60,019 nucleotides of DNA from a virus. Numbering within the stretch: position 1 is the stretch's first letter; each line of letters starts with the position of its first letter. Positions 14,177-22,938 of the stretch are shown one piece after another. The DNA lies in the IMG/VR virus record IMGVR_UViG_3300042861_001504, positions 1 through 60,019 of that record; one strand, 5' to 3'. A program made the position numbers and the translations under genes. The notes beneath the pieces are model-generated. The model worked only from the letters and a program-made list of their open reading frames with translations. It searched no databases and was not told the DNA's origin.

Positions 14177-15349
14177 TTAGTTATGAAGATAAATAAAGTC
14201 TTTTTCTAAGAAAATTGAGTTCAGTTTACCAATTAAAGTCTTCGGGTGTTTTACATTTTCCTGTAATTTACCCGCGTTTTTCTTATATACCTTATTCTCT
14301 ATTTGACTTCTTTCAATCTCGGCAATAATCTCTTCATCAACCGAAACATCAATCCAAGGTAATGTTAATAAGGAGCCTTTGGTGAGTGACATTGAACTGT
14401 CGTTTGTTCTCCACCACCAGTACAAGTACGAACTATTCAACAATATCAATGCTTTATTATAAGATTCCAAGTCTTTCATGAATATTTCAATCTGACCTGT
14501 TCTATCTAATTTTTCTGTTGAGGCACTTATAAAATATCTTGGTGAGTTCGCAATATATAACGGATACTCAGAATAATCACATAAATAATTCGACAATAGT
14601 TTAGTGGTTTGTATGTATTTGTTGGTATTTTTTGATGTCTTGTAAAATATGTTTTCAGTAAGAATAGCATCATCAATGTTATCCTCAATATTATCCAACA
14701 TTTTTTTTCGGTCAGAACTTTTCCATCTAATTATACCGGTAGTCCTTCTATCATCATTATTATTATGTGTGATAATAATTGAGACCCTAACACTCGCATC
14801 GTAAAAAATACAACCAGGAATATTATCGAAATGATATAAGTTTATCGCACTAAAGGTAAGAAGGTTTTTTCTTGTCTCTTTAAACTTTTTACCATTTGTA
14901 AATGAGAGCGGATTAATACTTACAAACCCTTTAGTTGTTTTGGATGCCTTATCTAAGAAATACGCGTATATATCACTATCCCTGTATTTGAAGTAAGGTG
15001 GATTCATAATGATGTAATCTTCACCGAAATTGTATTCTAAAAAGTCCTCGTTAAAACTTTTAGGTTCCACACCAAATTTCTCTCTAAAATTACCTAACGC
15101 GATCTGTAATTGATTATTGTCTCTTTCATTAATGATCAATCTGTTTTTTACGAAATCAACAGGATCATCTTGTATTGACGCTAAACATATAGATAATATA
15201 CCCAACCCACAACAAGGGTCTAACCATACGCCTTTACCATCGTCAAATAATTTTGTTTTTTCAGACATAAAAATAGAAATATCTTCTGGCGTATAAAAAA
15301 CACCATTTTCTTTTTTTTCTGTTTCGTTGTATGGATTTTTAAAATTCAT
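14177..15349 (-). CDS. N6-adenine DNA methyltransferase, Eco57I/TaqI-like
   Basis: 390 residues. NGVFYTPEDIS is the usual start of class gamma N6-adenine methyltransferases. DPCCGLGILSI (residues 44-54) is SAM-binding motif I, and IIMNPPYFKY (about residue 116) is catalytic motif IV (NPPY). The C-terminal half (ANSPRYFISAS, NSSYLYWWWRTNDSS) should carry target recognition. This class normally pairs with a restriction enzyme or is fused to one; no endonuclease domain or partner gene is seen, so it is probably an orphan that protects phage DNA. It is distinct from the D12 enzyme at 1860. Confidence 0.9.
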   Translation of the reverse strand: MNFKNPYNETEKKENGVFYTPEDISIFMSEKTKLFDDGKGVWLDPCCGLGILSICLASIQDDPVDFVKNRLIINERDNNQLQIALGNFREKFGVEPKSFNEDFLEYNFGEDYIIMNPPYFKYRDSDIYAYFLDKASKTTKGFVSINPLSFTNGKKFKETRKNLLTFSAINLYHFDNIPGCIFYDASVRVSIIITHNNNDDRRTTGIIRWKSSDRKKMLDNIEDNIDDAILTENIFYKTSKNTNKYIQTTKLLSNYLCDYSEYPLYIANSPRYFISASTEKLDRTGQIEIFMKDLESYNKALILLNSSYLYWWWRTNDSSMSLTKGSLLTLPWIDVSVDEEIIAEIERSQIENKVYKKNAGKLQENVKHPKTLIGKLNSIFLEKDFIYLHN

Positions 15350-15395
15350 ATTTGTGATTATTATAGTATGTTTGTAAAAATTGGTGTATAAAAAA

Positions 15396-16028
15396 TTAAC
15401 AACTTCCTTTGTCTTTTAAATTTAATTCAACATTTTCATTTTTATACATTATCTCGTATTTTAAATTATATTTTTTAATTAAATCAAAATTAATGGTAAC
15501 ACTATCCATTGTTTGTGTATATCCAACCATTTTTGATTGTTTCTCCTGCCTGATAATATCGTACATGTTTTTAAAGTTATCATCACATTTTATTAATACA
15601 GATAATAATTTATTGTTATTACCATCATAAACCGTACATAACGTGTCTTTAAGATCCTCTGTTTTTATTTTATCGACTCTACCAAATTGTCCTAATGAAG
15701 TACATAAAGTTATCGAATAATTTCCATTCTTTTTTTTCCTATTTAGCGAAGCACTTTTTAAAGAATAGTTTTGTGAATCAGGACCATGAGCTTTAAATCC
15801 TCTATCATCTTCTAACCCTAAGTCTTCAAGTTGGGCAATTTCTCTATATTTAAAATTCCTAAAATATTTTTCAGGGACAATTGAAAAAACGACTCTGATT
15901 TTATCTCGAAAACTTAAATTAACAACTAATTCATTGACTTTTTTAATTACGTCATCAATAGATTGTGTTTCTAACATTTTTTTATTATTAAATTCTTCCA
16001 TTAATATTTTTTTAATTAAATTTTGCAT
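15396..16028 (-). CDS. Hypothetical protein with short leader
   Basis: 210 residues, unknown. It opens with MQNLIKKILMEEFNN, a leader of the family noted elsewhere. The remainder is mixed alpha/beta with many Lys and Asn and no catalytic signature. A TATTTAT motif lies 4 nt before the ATG, so its 5' leader would be very short. It interrupts the spacing between the gp46 gene and the methyltransferase and is probably transcribed separately. Confidence 0.65.
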   Translation of the reverse strand: MQNLIKKILMEEFNNKKMLETQSIDDVIKKVNELVVNLSFRDKIRVVFSIVPEKYFRNFKYREIAQLEDLGLEDDRGFKAHGPDSQNYSLKSASLNRKKKNGNYSITLCTSLGQFGRVDKIKTEDLKDTLCTVYDGNNNKLLSVLIKCDDNFKNMYDIIRQEKQSKMVGYTQTMDSVTINFDLIKKYNLKYEIMYKNENVELNLKDKGSC

Positions 16029-16030
16029 AC

Positions 16031-16041
16031 TAATAAATACA
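16031..16041 (-). promoter_or_regulatory. TATTTAT promoter-like motif before the 16028 start
   Basis: The coding strand reads TTGTATTTATTAGT (core 16033-16039), immediately before the ATG at 16028. Confidence 0.45.
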
Positions 16042-16048
16042 AATTATT

Positions 16049-18421
16049 TCACAAAACTTTTGACAAATTATTTTCTTTTTTAATTTTTACAACGTGATCC
16101 CCCCAAGTTGACACAATACTATTATGACTAATAACAAAGACCTTTTCGAAGTAATCTTTAATCTTTGTGAAGAACTCATAGACCATTTCTAAGTTGTCGT
16201 TGGCTATTTTACCGAACACCTCATCTAGTACAACCAGATTTGGTTTTGGCAAACTTGCGATCTTAGTAAGTACGGATCTCAAAGCTAAAGACGAAATTGT
16301 CTTCTCAAATCCTGAACCTGAGGTCATTAGTTTCTCAACACCAGTTTCGTTATCTGTCATAATAAACTCAACTTCATTCTTATCATTAATACGAACCTCT
16401 AATTTGAAGTAACATGAGTCTTCCATTAATCGTTGTAGTTCGGAGTTGATGATAGGCATCATAGTTTTCATAATCATTTTTGATATACCATTCTTACCAT
16501 AAAGTTCCAAATATATCTTGTATATCTTTTCTTTCTCTTCTTCTTCCTTAATCGTAACGATTTTCTTTTGGTTGGTTTCAATTTTTTCCTCAAGTGATTT
16601 AATTGACCCTTCGTTTGTTGTGATTGAAGTATTAATTGTTCTTCTTTGATTCTCTAAATTATCCAACCTAACATCAGCCTTGATTAGTTGAGCTTCAATC
16701 TTTTGATTTTCTTGGATCTTATCTTGGATTTCTTCCCACCTTTTGATCTTATCGTTCAATACTCCAATCTTCAAATCACAACTTTCAACTGAGATTTCAT
16801 ATTTTTCTTTAACCAACTTGTTTTTTTCGTATTCATCAAACTCTTTTTTGAGGTCAACGAAACCTTCTTCCGTGCGGGTTAAAACCGTCATAGCGGCTTC
16901 ATTTGTGGTTTTCTGCCGGATATAACCATCAAGTTCGGCGATTTTGGCGTTTGTGATTGCCGCGTTCATCAACTCAATTCCACAGTGTTCACATTTGATC
17001 CCACCTTCAACTGAAGATTTTAGTTTGTTAATTGACGCAATCTCTGTATCAATTTTAACGATCTCTTTGTAAAGATTGTTGATTTCTTCTTTAACCTTGT
17101 CGTGGATCCCTTCTTCATAGAATTGAGAAGGCTCAACAACTTTGATTTCGGATATTTTTGTAAGAAATCCAGATTTCTCACGTTCAATTTCTTTGATTTC
17201 ATCTTTTGTTTTTTCAGGATTTAACAAACTTAACTCTTGGTCAATGTTTGTGTGTTTTTTCTTTAACATATCATCACGATATGTTTTACCTTTTGTAATT
17301 GCTTCATCAACCTCAACTAAAAATTGATTACTTTCTTTTATTTGAATTTGGAGTTCTGATATTGAATTTTGATGTGTTTCAATATCACTCTTCAATTGTT
17401 CTGATGAGTATATGTTTGAGATCTTTTGTTTTGAGAACTCAGAGTAGATTTCTTTAGCAACCTCTTCTTTTCTTTTCAAGAATTCTAATCCCATGAAACG
17501 TGATAACACCTGACCTCTTGCTGTTGGTTTTGACTCCAATAAATCTTCAAGGTTTGATCCTGTTGTAAGTATTGTCATTAAGAAGTCTTCTTTGGTCCCA
17601 ATTGAGTTTTTGATAAACGCTTCAGTTTCTCTTCTTTGTTCACCGGTAAAATTCAATAAAGTACCGTCCGATAGTTTCTTGAAGAAATCCAACTCTGTTT
17701 TAACGTTCCATTCACCTTTTTTGGATAACTTTCTTTCAATGTTTCTTACAATTACGTAATCCTCACCATCAATGGTAATTTCACCTTTAACGTGGACTTT
17801 GTCTTTATTTGAAAATCGGTTGAAGATCTCCTCGGCTTTGGTCGTCTTTGTTGTTTCATTAAAGAACAAAAACATTAGGAGGTCAACGGTAAGAACCGTT
17901 TTCCCCCCAAAGTTAGGTGGATCGGATTCAACCACCACAATTCCATTTAACTTATCAAAATCTAATCTTTGATTTTCACCGTATGATAAAAAGTTTGAGA
18001 ACTCAATGTTTCGAATATACCACTTCTTAAACTGAGCTTGGTTTTCTTCATCACCAGACATTCTGTTTTCAACCATTCTGTTGATACCTAACACATCTTC
18101 ACTTTTATCCTCATAACCTTTTGATTTAAGATAGTTGGTGATGAGGTCAAGTTGGTATTGTGGGTCAGAGATATTCACTGACACATCAATACTTTGCATG
18201 GATTCAGTTTCAACGTTCTTCGTTTTAGTGAGAACATTAACATTGGTGGTATTATACTTCTTCGAGAAGTAATGTTTAACACTCTTGAGTTTGTCCTGTG
18301 TAAAGTTTTCCGGTAAATCTTCCCATACAACTTGTATGATTGGGTTTTCATACATAGAAAAGTCCAAATCTTTTATCATGATATTGTAATTAAATGTTTT
18401 TGGTGGATTGAATAAATCCAT
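16049..18421 (-). CDS. 46: Recombination nuclease ATPase subunit, gp46/SbcC/Rad50-like
   Basis: 790 residues, longer than T4 gp46 (560). Residues 1-130 are an N-terminal extension not found in T4 gp46. FSNFLSYGENQRLDF begins the SMC-like ATPase head. The P-loop at residues 166-175 reads SDPPNFGGKT, where the first Gly of GxxxxGK(S/T) is replaced by Pro. Two long coiled-coil arms flank a zinc hook, KCEHCG, near residue 477. The ABC signature is SGSGFEKTISSLALR and Walker B is NLVVLDEVFG near residue 732. With gp47 (19759-20538) it should form the end-processing complex for recombination-dependent replication and host DNA breakdown. It is the last gene of the primase-gp47 operon. Confidence 0.95.
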   Translation of the reverse strand: MDLFNPPKTFNYNIMIKDLDFSMYENPIIQVVWEDLPENFTQDKLKSVKHYFSKKYNTTNVNVLTKTKNVETESMQSIDVSVNISDPQYQLDLITNYLKSKGYEDKSEDVLGINRMVENRMSGDEENQAQFKKWYIRNIEFSNFLSYGENQRLDFDKLNGIVVVESDPPNFGGKTVLTVDLLMFLFFNETTKTTKAEEIFNRFSNKDKVHVKGEITIDGEDYVIVRNIERKLSKKGEWNVKTELDFFKKLSDGTLLNFTGEQRRETEAFIKNSIGTKEDFLMTILTTGSNLEDLLESKPTARGQVLSRFMGLEFLKRKEEVAKEIYSEFSKQKISNIYSSEQLKSDIETHQNSISELQIQIKESNQFLVEVDEAITKGKTYRDDMLKKKHTNIDQELSLLNPEKTKDEIKEIEREKSGFLTKISEIKVVEPSQFYEEGIHDKVKEEINNLYKEIVKIDTEIASINKLKSSVEGGIKCEHCGIELMNAAITNAKIAELDGYIRQKTTNEAAMTVLTRTEEGFVDLKKEFDEYEKNKLVKEKYEISVESCDLKIGVLNDKIKRWEEIQDKIQENQKIEAQLIKADVRLDNLENQRRTINTSITTNEGSIKSLEEKIETNQKKIVTIKEEEEKEKIYKIYLELYGKNGISKMIMKTMMPIINSELQRLMEDSCYFKLEVRINDKNEVEFIMTDNETGVEKLMTSGSGFEKTISSLALRSVLTKIASLPKPNLVVLDEVFGKIANDNLEMVYEFFTKIKDYFEKVFVISHNSIVSTWGDHVVKIKKENNLSKVL

Positions 18422-18424
18422 TTT

Positions 18425-18721
18425 TTATCCTTCTGTTTGTGGTTCTTCAACTACTTCAGATTCATCAAATTCTTTGTTAATTTTTGCGGATTCTTCAGGA
18501 TTTGGCGTGAATTTGAACGCATGTTCAACAATCTTTTCTTCAACTACACTCATATCTAATTGTTGTTCACCAACTTGAGCACTTAATTCTTCTTCTTTAA
18601 GTTTATTCAATTGTTCTTGGATCAACATATCAAATGCCTTTTGCATTCCTGATTTTTTTTGTGCCAAAACCGAATTACGTTTCGCAACCTTTCTTCTGTG
18701 TTCTTTTGCTTTTTTACCCAT
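18425..18721 (-). CDS. Small basic/acidic hypothetical protein
   Basis: 98 residues. The N-terminal 30 residues are strongly basic (MGKKAKEHRRKVAKRN) and could bind nucleic acid or ribosomes. The middle is a Gln/Glu helix and the C-terminus is acidic. It is in the recombination operon, 3 nt upstream of gp46. Function unknown. Confidence 0.7.
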   Translation of the reverse strand: MGKKAKEHRRKVAKRNSVLAQKKSGMQKAFDMLIQEQLNKLKEEELSAQVGEQQLDMSVVEEKIVEHAFKFTPNPEESAKINKEFDESEVVEEPQTEG

Positions 18722-18732
18722 TTTATTTGTTA

Positions 18733-19089
18733 TTAATTATTGTTATTTGGTCTATTTTCTTCAAACCACTCTACTACACCATTGATTGCCCATACAGCAC
18801 CTGCTGACAACATTCCATCAAAGAATATGGAAATATATCTATTAAGTCCAATAAATTCATGCCAAGGTGCGAACAATGTTAAGGACATAAAAAATCCTAC
18901 CCAAGTTGATGTACAAAGTATACATTGAATTAAACTATATATAAATTGAAATATCGATCTAAAAAGAACCCACCCAACATTTGGTTGAGCATTTTTATGT
19001 ATCCAATTTCTTAATCCGTTAAAAATTGATCCGTAAACAAGAATGTTCGTCATTCCGTAAGCGGTAATCATCCACATTAAAACTATCAT
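18733..19089 (-). CDS. Polytopic membrane protein, DUF1360-like
   Basis: 118 residues with three to four hydrophobic helices. An internal CILCTSTWVGFF motif matches the C-x-x-C(T/P)xFWVG signature I know from DUF1360-like small membrane proteins found in phages and bacteria. The N-terminal ITAYGMTNILVYGSIFN fits the same family. Its start overlaps the upstream coiled-coil gene as ATGA. The function of the family is unknown. Confidence 0.65.
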   Translation of the reverse strand: MIVLMWMITAYGMTNILVYGSIFNGLRNWIHKNAQPNVGWVLFRSIFQFIYSLIQCILCTSTWVGFFMSLTLFAPWHEFIGLNRYISIFFDGMLSAGAVWAINGVVEWFEENRPNNNN

Positions 19090-19787
19090 ATTCGTCTATT
19101 TAAATTTGATCCCCTCATAAGATAACCCTGATTTTGATTACCATTAATAAGTTCTCGGTTTATTTTTTCCAATTCTTTTATTTGTTCGTTCTTTTGTTGT
19201 AACTCACCTCTCAAGTTTTGGAGTGTTTCTTGTAACATATTTGTCTTATTATTTGTTACGAGAATGTCTAAATTATGTCTAAGTTCATCTAACTCTTCAT
19301 CCTTTTTAGACATTTTATTTTGGAAAATATTTTCCATTTCTTCCGTTTTAGTGGAAAATTCTTCTCTAATTCTGTCAATTTCAAGGGTCTTAGTGGAAAT
19401 TTCTCCGTTTAACTGGTCTATTTTTAACAATAGTTCATTAACTTGAGTATCATCAGAGGTATAGATTATTTTCTCAACCTCTTTGATGACTTCAACAGGT
19501 ACTTCCACCCGTATTTCTCGGATTACTTCAATTTCCACCCATTTTTCTTGGTCCCCACCCGTTTTTCTTGAATCACTTAAGTCTTTTTCACCTTCATTGT
19601 CGGTTTTTAAGTCTTTTTCATCTTCATTAAGTGTTTTTCCCAAAAGACCGTACTTCTTAATATCAAAACCTTGCTTGAAGCATAGGTACATGAAATTATC
19701 CACATCCTTTATTCCTTTGGATTCACATAATGCAGACACTGCCTGCATTGTTTCTCTATTAAATATTTTGGAGTTTTTCGGTTCCAT
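19086..19787 (-). CDS. Coiled-coil protein with VEVPV repeat
   Basis: 233 residues from ATG 19787 (MEPKNSKIFNRETMQ); a TTG five codons earlier is the only other option. Residues 1-50 form a small helical domain with two Cys (ALCESKGIKD, MYLCFKQGF). An acidic linker follows, then the repeat EVIREIRVEVPVEVIKEVEK. Residues 120-220 are an extended coiled coil. The repeat is the same kind as in the membrane protein at 11381, although the genes are 7 kb apart. Its start overlaps the gp47 gene end by 29 nt. It lies between gp47 and gp46 in one operon but has no recognised nuclease function. Confidence 0.7.
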   Translation of the reverse strand: MEPKNSKIFNRETMQAVSALCESKGIKDVDNFMYLCFKQGFDIKKYGLLGKTLNEDEKDLKTDNEGEKDLSDSRKTGGDQEKWVEIEVIREIRVEVPVEVIKEVEKIIYTSDDTQVNELLLKIDQLNGEISTKTLEIDRIREEFSTKTEEMENIFQNKMSKKDEELDELRHNLDILVTNNKTNMLQETLQNLRGELQQKNEQIKELEKINRELINGNQNQGYLMRGSNLNRRI

Positions 19788-20538
19788 TCTCAATATCTTC
19801 AAATGATTTTATGGAGAACTTCATAAATGGTTTTGGGTTTGGTAAATCAACATAAGAATACTCTTTTGATTCAACATCATATATCCCATATCCGTGTCTT
19901 CCAATACTCTCACCAATATTTTGTTGGATTGGACTTCCGATCATATATCCCTTACCGGTCTTGAACTTGAACTCTTGTCGTTTGTGGATATCCCCACACA
20001 ATACGGCTTCCAACCCATTAAACTTTTCAACATCATATGCTTCCTCACCAAAATCAAAACCAAGATCAGTTTTCATCCCTTGAATTGCTCCGTGAAATAA
20101 ACCAATTCTTTTACCTTTTGATTCGGTAATGTCGGGTGGAATATTTCCTTGATATTGTGAATACACACACCAACTAATATTCTCATCCTCATACACACCT
20201 CTATCTCGGTAATACACAATATCCTCATTCCTCAAAGAATTAATAATAGGAGTAAGAGCATCTAATCTTTCGGTATTGTTTACCAAAAAGTCGTGGTTAC
20301 CAGGTATAATAACGGTTTTAGCAATGAATGAACATTCAGTTAAAATCCAAGCAACAATCTCAATAAGTTCAGGTGTCATTTGATTTTTGGAATGAACAAG
20401 ATCACCGGTGAACACAATTCGATCTGGTTCCAACTCTTTCCATTGATCAATGGCTGTTTCCAAAATTGATTTATACAAATCGTGGTCTTTAAAAAGACGG
20501 ATATGTAAGTCTGAAAAGTGTATAAGTTTCTTAATCAT
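19759..20538 (-). CDS. 47: Recombination nuclease subunit, gp47/SbcD/Mre11-like
   Basis: 259 residues (T4 gp47 is 339), calcineurin-like metallophosphoesterase fold. All metal-binding motifs are in order: SDLHIR (9-14), TGDLVHS (about 44-50), PGNHDF (about 79-84), FHGAI and CGDIHKR. It should be the Mn-dependent nuclease partner of the gp46 ATPase, degrading and resecting DNA ends. The capping domain is short, which accounts for the reduced size. Its ATG overlaps the preceding stop by 8 nt. Both gp46 and gp47 are in one operon with primase. Confidence 0.95.
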   Translation of the reverse strand: MIKKLIHFSDLHIRLFKDHDLYKSILETAIDQWKELEPDRIVFTGDLVHSKNQMTPELIEIVAWILTECSFIAKTVIIPGNHDFLVNNTERLDALTPIINSLRNEDIVYYRDRGVYEDENISWCVYSQYQGNIPPDITESKGKRIGLFHGAIQGMKTDLGFDFGEEAYDVEKFNGLEAVLCGDIHKRQEFKFKTGKGYMIGSPIQQNIGESIGRHGYGIYDVESKEYSYVDLPNPKPFMKFSIKSFEDIENGTEKLQNI

Positions 20539-20794
20539 TTAATTGTGTTTTGTCTCCGCAATATACTTCGTATGGTGGTCTGTATGGATCATCTTTTACC
20601 GGAAATGGTGGATTTACAGGAAATGGGTTTACAGGGATTGGTATTATGGAAGGGTCAAACATACCATTTTTGTTTACTTCTTTAACCTCTTTCATCTTTT
20701 CTTGGATGGTCTCAATATCTACTTGTGTAAAGTCAGTCCAATTTCTGTTGGTCATAAAACCATCTAACCAAAAATAAAATTCTTTGTGTGTCAT
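20531..20794 (-). CDS. Small phage protein, MTHKEFYFWLDG family
   Basis: 87 residues from ATG 20794. The longer frame from 20884 runs through the preceding gene and is rejected. The N-terminal MTHKEFYFWLDGFMTN and TQVDIETIQEKM segments resemble a frequent short phage protein of unknown role. The C-terminal half is Pro-rich (IPIPVNPFPVNPPFPV) and probably extended. It is coupled to gp47 by an 8-nt overlap. Confidence 0.75.
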   Translation of the reverse strand: MTHKEFYFWLDGFMTNRNWTDFTQVDIETIQEKMKEVKEVNKNGMFDPSIIPIPVNPFPVNPPFPVKDDPYRPPYEVYCGDKTQLND

Positions 20795-20798
20795 ATTT

Positions 20799-21017
20799 TT
20801 AGTCAATGAATAATTCAAAGTCAGCGTTAACGTGACCACACTCATTACACATATAAGTTGGGAATGGTACAATCGTGTCTTCATGACTTCCTGTTAATAA
20901 TGCCGGTACTTTTTTGATCATAGTTACTTCTTTGAAGAACTTTGAGTCACATTTTTCACACTTGATAGTTTGTTGTTCTTTCAAGTTAATTTTTGGTCTG
21001 ATGATATCGTCGCTCAT
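20799..21017 (-). CDS. Zinc-ribbon protein
   Basis: 72 residues with KCEKCDSKF near residue 19 and MCNECGHVN near residue 56, two CxxC pairs that form a rubredoxin-like zinc ribbon. Between them lies a hydrophobic TMIKKVPALLTGS strand. Small proteins of this form occur in the replication clusters of T4-like phages; I do not know their function. The start overlaps a possible 29-codon upstream frame. Confidence 0.75.
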   Translation of the reverse strand: MSDDIIRPKINLKEQQTIKCEKCDSKFFKEVTMIKKVPALLTGSHEDTIVPFPTYMCNECGHVNADFELFID

Positions 21018-21103
21018 TTTATTATATAATTTACGTTTATTTTAATTGTTGTTGTGTCCCAACTGGTATTAGTATACCAAATTGGCGTAATTGTTGCTTC
21101 CAT
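21014..21103 (-). CDS. Possible 29-residue peptide
   Basis: A short frame from ATG 21101-21103 ends in a TGA that overlaps the ATG of the zinc-ribbon gene (ATGA). The product would be MEATITPIWYTNTSW and a beta-prone tail. It fills an otherwise empty 100-nt gap between two tightly packed genes. The translational coupling favours expression, but the frame is too short to be sure. Confidence 0.35.
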   Translation of the reverse strand: MEATITPIWYTNTSWDTTTIKINVNYIIK

Positions 21104-21116
21104 ACTCAATAATAGT

Positions 21117-21980
21117 TTATTTCTTAAGTTTAGTCAAATATTGTTTTATATCCATATCTAAGATTGTGTTCATAGTTTTTTTAGATACTCTATATTCGTG
21201 ATACTCCCTTTCATCTGTAATCAAAACGACGATACACCCTAAAAGTTGTATATCCTCATATTTTGATCCCTCCAACATTTTTAAAAGTAACCTACCATAA
21301 AAAGGTAATTGAGTATTGTAGTGACCTAAAGCATTATCAGGTAAATCTTCAAATGGTTTTTTCATTTTTTTAGTATAACGAGTAACCGCAAAGTTCTTCG
21401 GCTTATTTGATTTCCAATCTGTTATAAGAATACCGATGTTACCATTTGTACCAATTACCAACCAAACCTTATCGGGTTGACCTGTATATTCAAGATCAGG
21501 ATGCCCTAAAACCATCTCCGTATCAATCAGTTCACATCCTCTTTCTTTGAGAAGTTCAATGTAATGTTTACCAGCCATGATCATCGTATCACTTTTGATG
21601 ATCTGTTCTGCGTCACAATCAAATATTGGTTGACGAACAACTTTATTGATCCCAAATTCTTTAAGTGTATGTTCTTCCAAAAAGAAGTGACAACGAGACC
21701 CCAAGTTTGTTGATTTCCTACCTAATTCCGCCCATTCTTCCATTAATCTTTCGGCTTCATCAGGATCACCACCAGCTTTACTATAGGCGGCTTGTTCGGT
21801 TGGGAAGTCATCGTAGAATATCTTCATCACTTTGGATACTGATGGGAAGTCCGATCGTAAATTACCGTTCTTATCCAACATAGTATATTTATGACTTTCC
21901 TCCTCAAAGGTGAGTTGGAATTCTTTTTGTTTCTCAGAAATAATATCCCTTATTTCTTGTGCTATTTTTTTTAAATCCAT
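21117..21980 (-). CDS. PD-(D/E)XK superfamily nuclease (RecB/Cas4-like)
   Basis: 287 residues. LGSRCHFFLEEH supplies the helix with the conserved His. GHPDLEYTGQPDKVW and ILITDWKSNK (about residue 190) provide the D...DxK catalytic core. HYNTQLPFYGRLL is the QxxxY motif of the RecB/Cas4 clade. No CxxC cluster typical of Cas4 is seen. It follows primase in the same operon (its ATG overlaps the primase stop), so it probably acts on phage replication or recombination intermediates or on host DNA. Confidence 0.88.
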   Translation of the reverse strand: MDLKKIAQEIRDIISEKQKEFQLTFEEESHKYTMLDKNGNLRSDFPSVSKVMKIFYDDFPTEQAAYSKAGGDPDEAERLMEEWAELGRKSTNLGSRCHFFLEEHTLKEFGINKVVRQPIFDCDAEQIIKSDTMIMAGKHYIELLKERGCELIDTEMVLGHPDLEYTGQPDKVWLVIGTNGNIGILITDWKSNKPKNFAVTRYTKKMKKPFEDLPDNALGHYNTQLPFYGRLLLKMLEGSKYEDIQLLGCIVVLITDEREYHEYRVSKKTMNTILDMDIKQYLTKLKK

Positions 21981-22879
21981 TATTTTATTATATGATAATA
22001 TTCATCTTTTATTTCACCCCTTAGATCGGCAATATCTTTCTCGTCGGGTAATTTTATTAACTTTATTCTACCCCATAGTTCACCACCATTCAATTCGTGA
22101 TAAAGTTTAACAGAGTTCCCCCAAGCATCGGCATCCAAACATATTATGATATTTCCTTTAGCGTTGCGATATATTGTCTCAAACAAAAGTTCTGACATAT
22201 GTTTACCTAACATTGGTATAGGATTATTTAAAAACAATCCATCAAAAGCACCTTCAACCAAATAAACATCTTTCTTCCAATCAATTAAATTTTCCCAAAA
22301 TATAATTTTGTCTTTTTCGGCTTCAGGGTTCTTATATTTTGCTCGGGACATCGGGTTCCAACTCCTTGCAATATAGTAGTTCAACTCACCTTTTTTATCG
22401 TATGATGGGATCACAATACGTCCAGCGTGGTCTCCTTTATCACAAAACCCAATCCCAAATCTTTCAATCATTTCATCGGTAATTCCACGACTTTTGAGGT
22501 AATTCATTGCCTGTCGTCTAACAGGATATACCGTACTTGAGTCCTTGAATAAGGTAAATCCTTCAGGTAATCTGAGTGTTTTTTTCTTTTTTTCTCGTTT
22601 TACAACTGTTTCTGGTTTGAAAACCTCATAAAGTTTCTTTTGTTTCTTGTTTCCGTATTTGTCAAATATCCTACCCAAAGGTCCGTGTGTACCCTCACTA
22701 TCACCGCAAGACCAACACTTATAAACATTGTCTATATAATTGACCTCCAAATTGTGTTTATCCCTCCCATCGTCACATACGGGGCAGTTGAAGGATATTT
22801 GTCCACGATTGGGGTAGTGAAGTCCGTGATCACCAAGAACATCTTCCAATAACTCAACTAAAGCATCATTTTCATCCAT
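21980..22879 (-). CDS. DNA primase, DnaG/gp61-like
   Basis: 299 residues, near T4 gp61 (342). The N-terminal zinc-binding domain has Cys32, Cys35, Cys55 and Cys58 (NCPVC, KCWSC). The catalytic TOPRIM domain shows LVEGAFDGL (about residue 211, conserved Glu) and CLDADAWG (about residue 250, DxD). It should lay down RNA primers for lagging-strand synthesis with the helicase at 55244. It is the first gene of an operon reaching gp46. AGGAG sits directly against the ATG, a rare SD-like sequence here. Confidence 0.92.
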   Translation of the reverse strand: MDENDALVELLEDVLGDHGLHYPNRGQISFNCPVCDDGRDKHNLEVNYIDNVYKCWSCGDSEGTHGPLGRIFDKYGNKKQKKLYEVFKPETVVKREKKKKTLRLPEGFTLFKDSSTVYPVRRQAMNYLKSRGITDEMIERFGIGFCDKGDHAGRIVIPSYDKKGELNYYIARSWNPMSRAKYKNPEAEKDKIIFWENLIDWKKDVYLVEGAFDGLFLNNPIPMLGKHMSELLFETIYRNAKGNIIICLDADAWGNSVKLYHELNGGELWGRIKLIKLPDEKDIADLRGEIKDEYYHIIK

Positions 22880-22891
22880 CTCCTATAATAT

Positions 22892-22925
22892 AAACATAAA
22901 CTTTCAATACATCAACTACACAAAC
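22892..22925 (-). promoter_or_regulatory. Possible host-type promoter for the primase operon
   Basis: On the minus strand TTTG (22925-22922), 22 nt, TATGTTTA (22899-22892) matches the Bacteroidota consensus except for the last base. It ends 12 nt before the ATG at 22879. Confidence 0.45.
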
Positions 22926-22938
22926 TTTTGAGTTCTTT

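Noticed and set aside
21117-21980. Cas4 of a CRISPR system
   Set aside because: The nuclease motifs fit RecB/Cas4, but there is no Fe-S cysteine cluster, no cas1 or cas2 and no repeat array nearby; the replication operon context explains it better.
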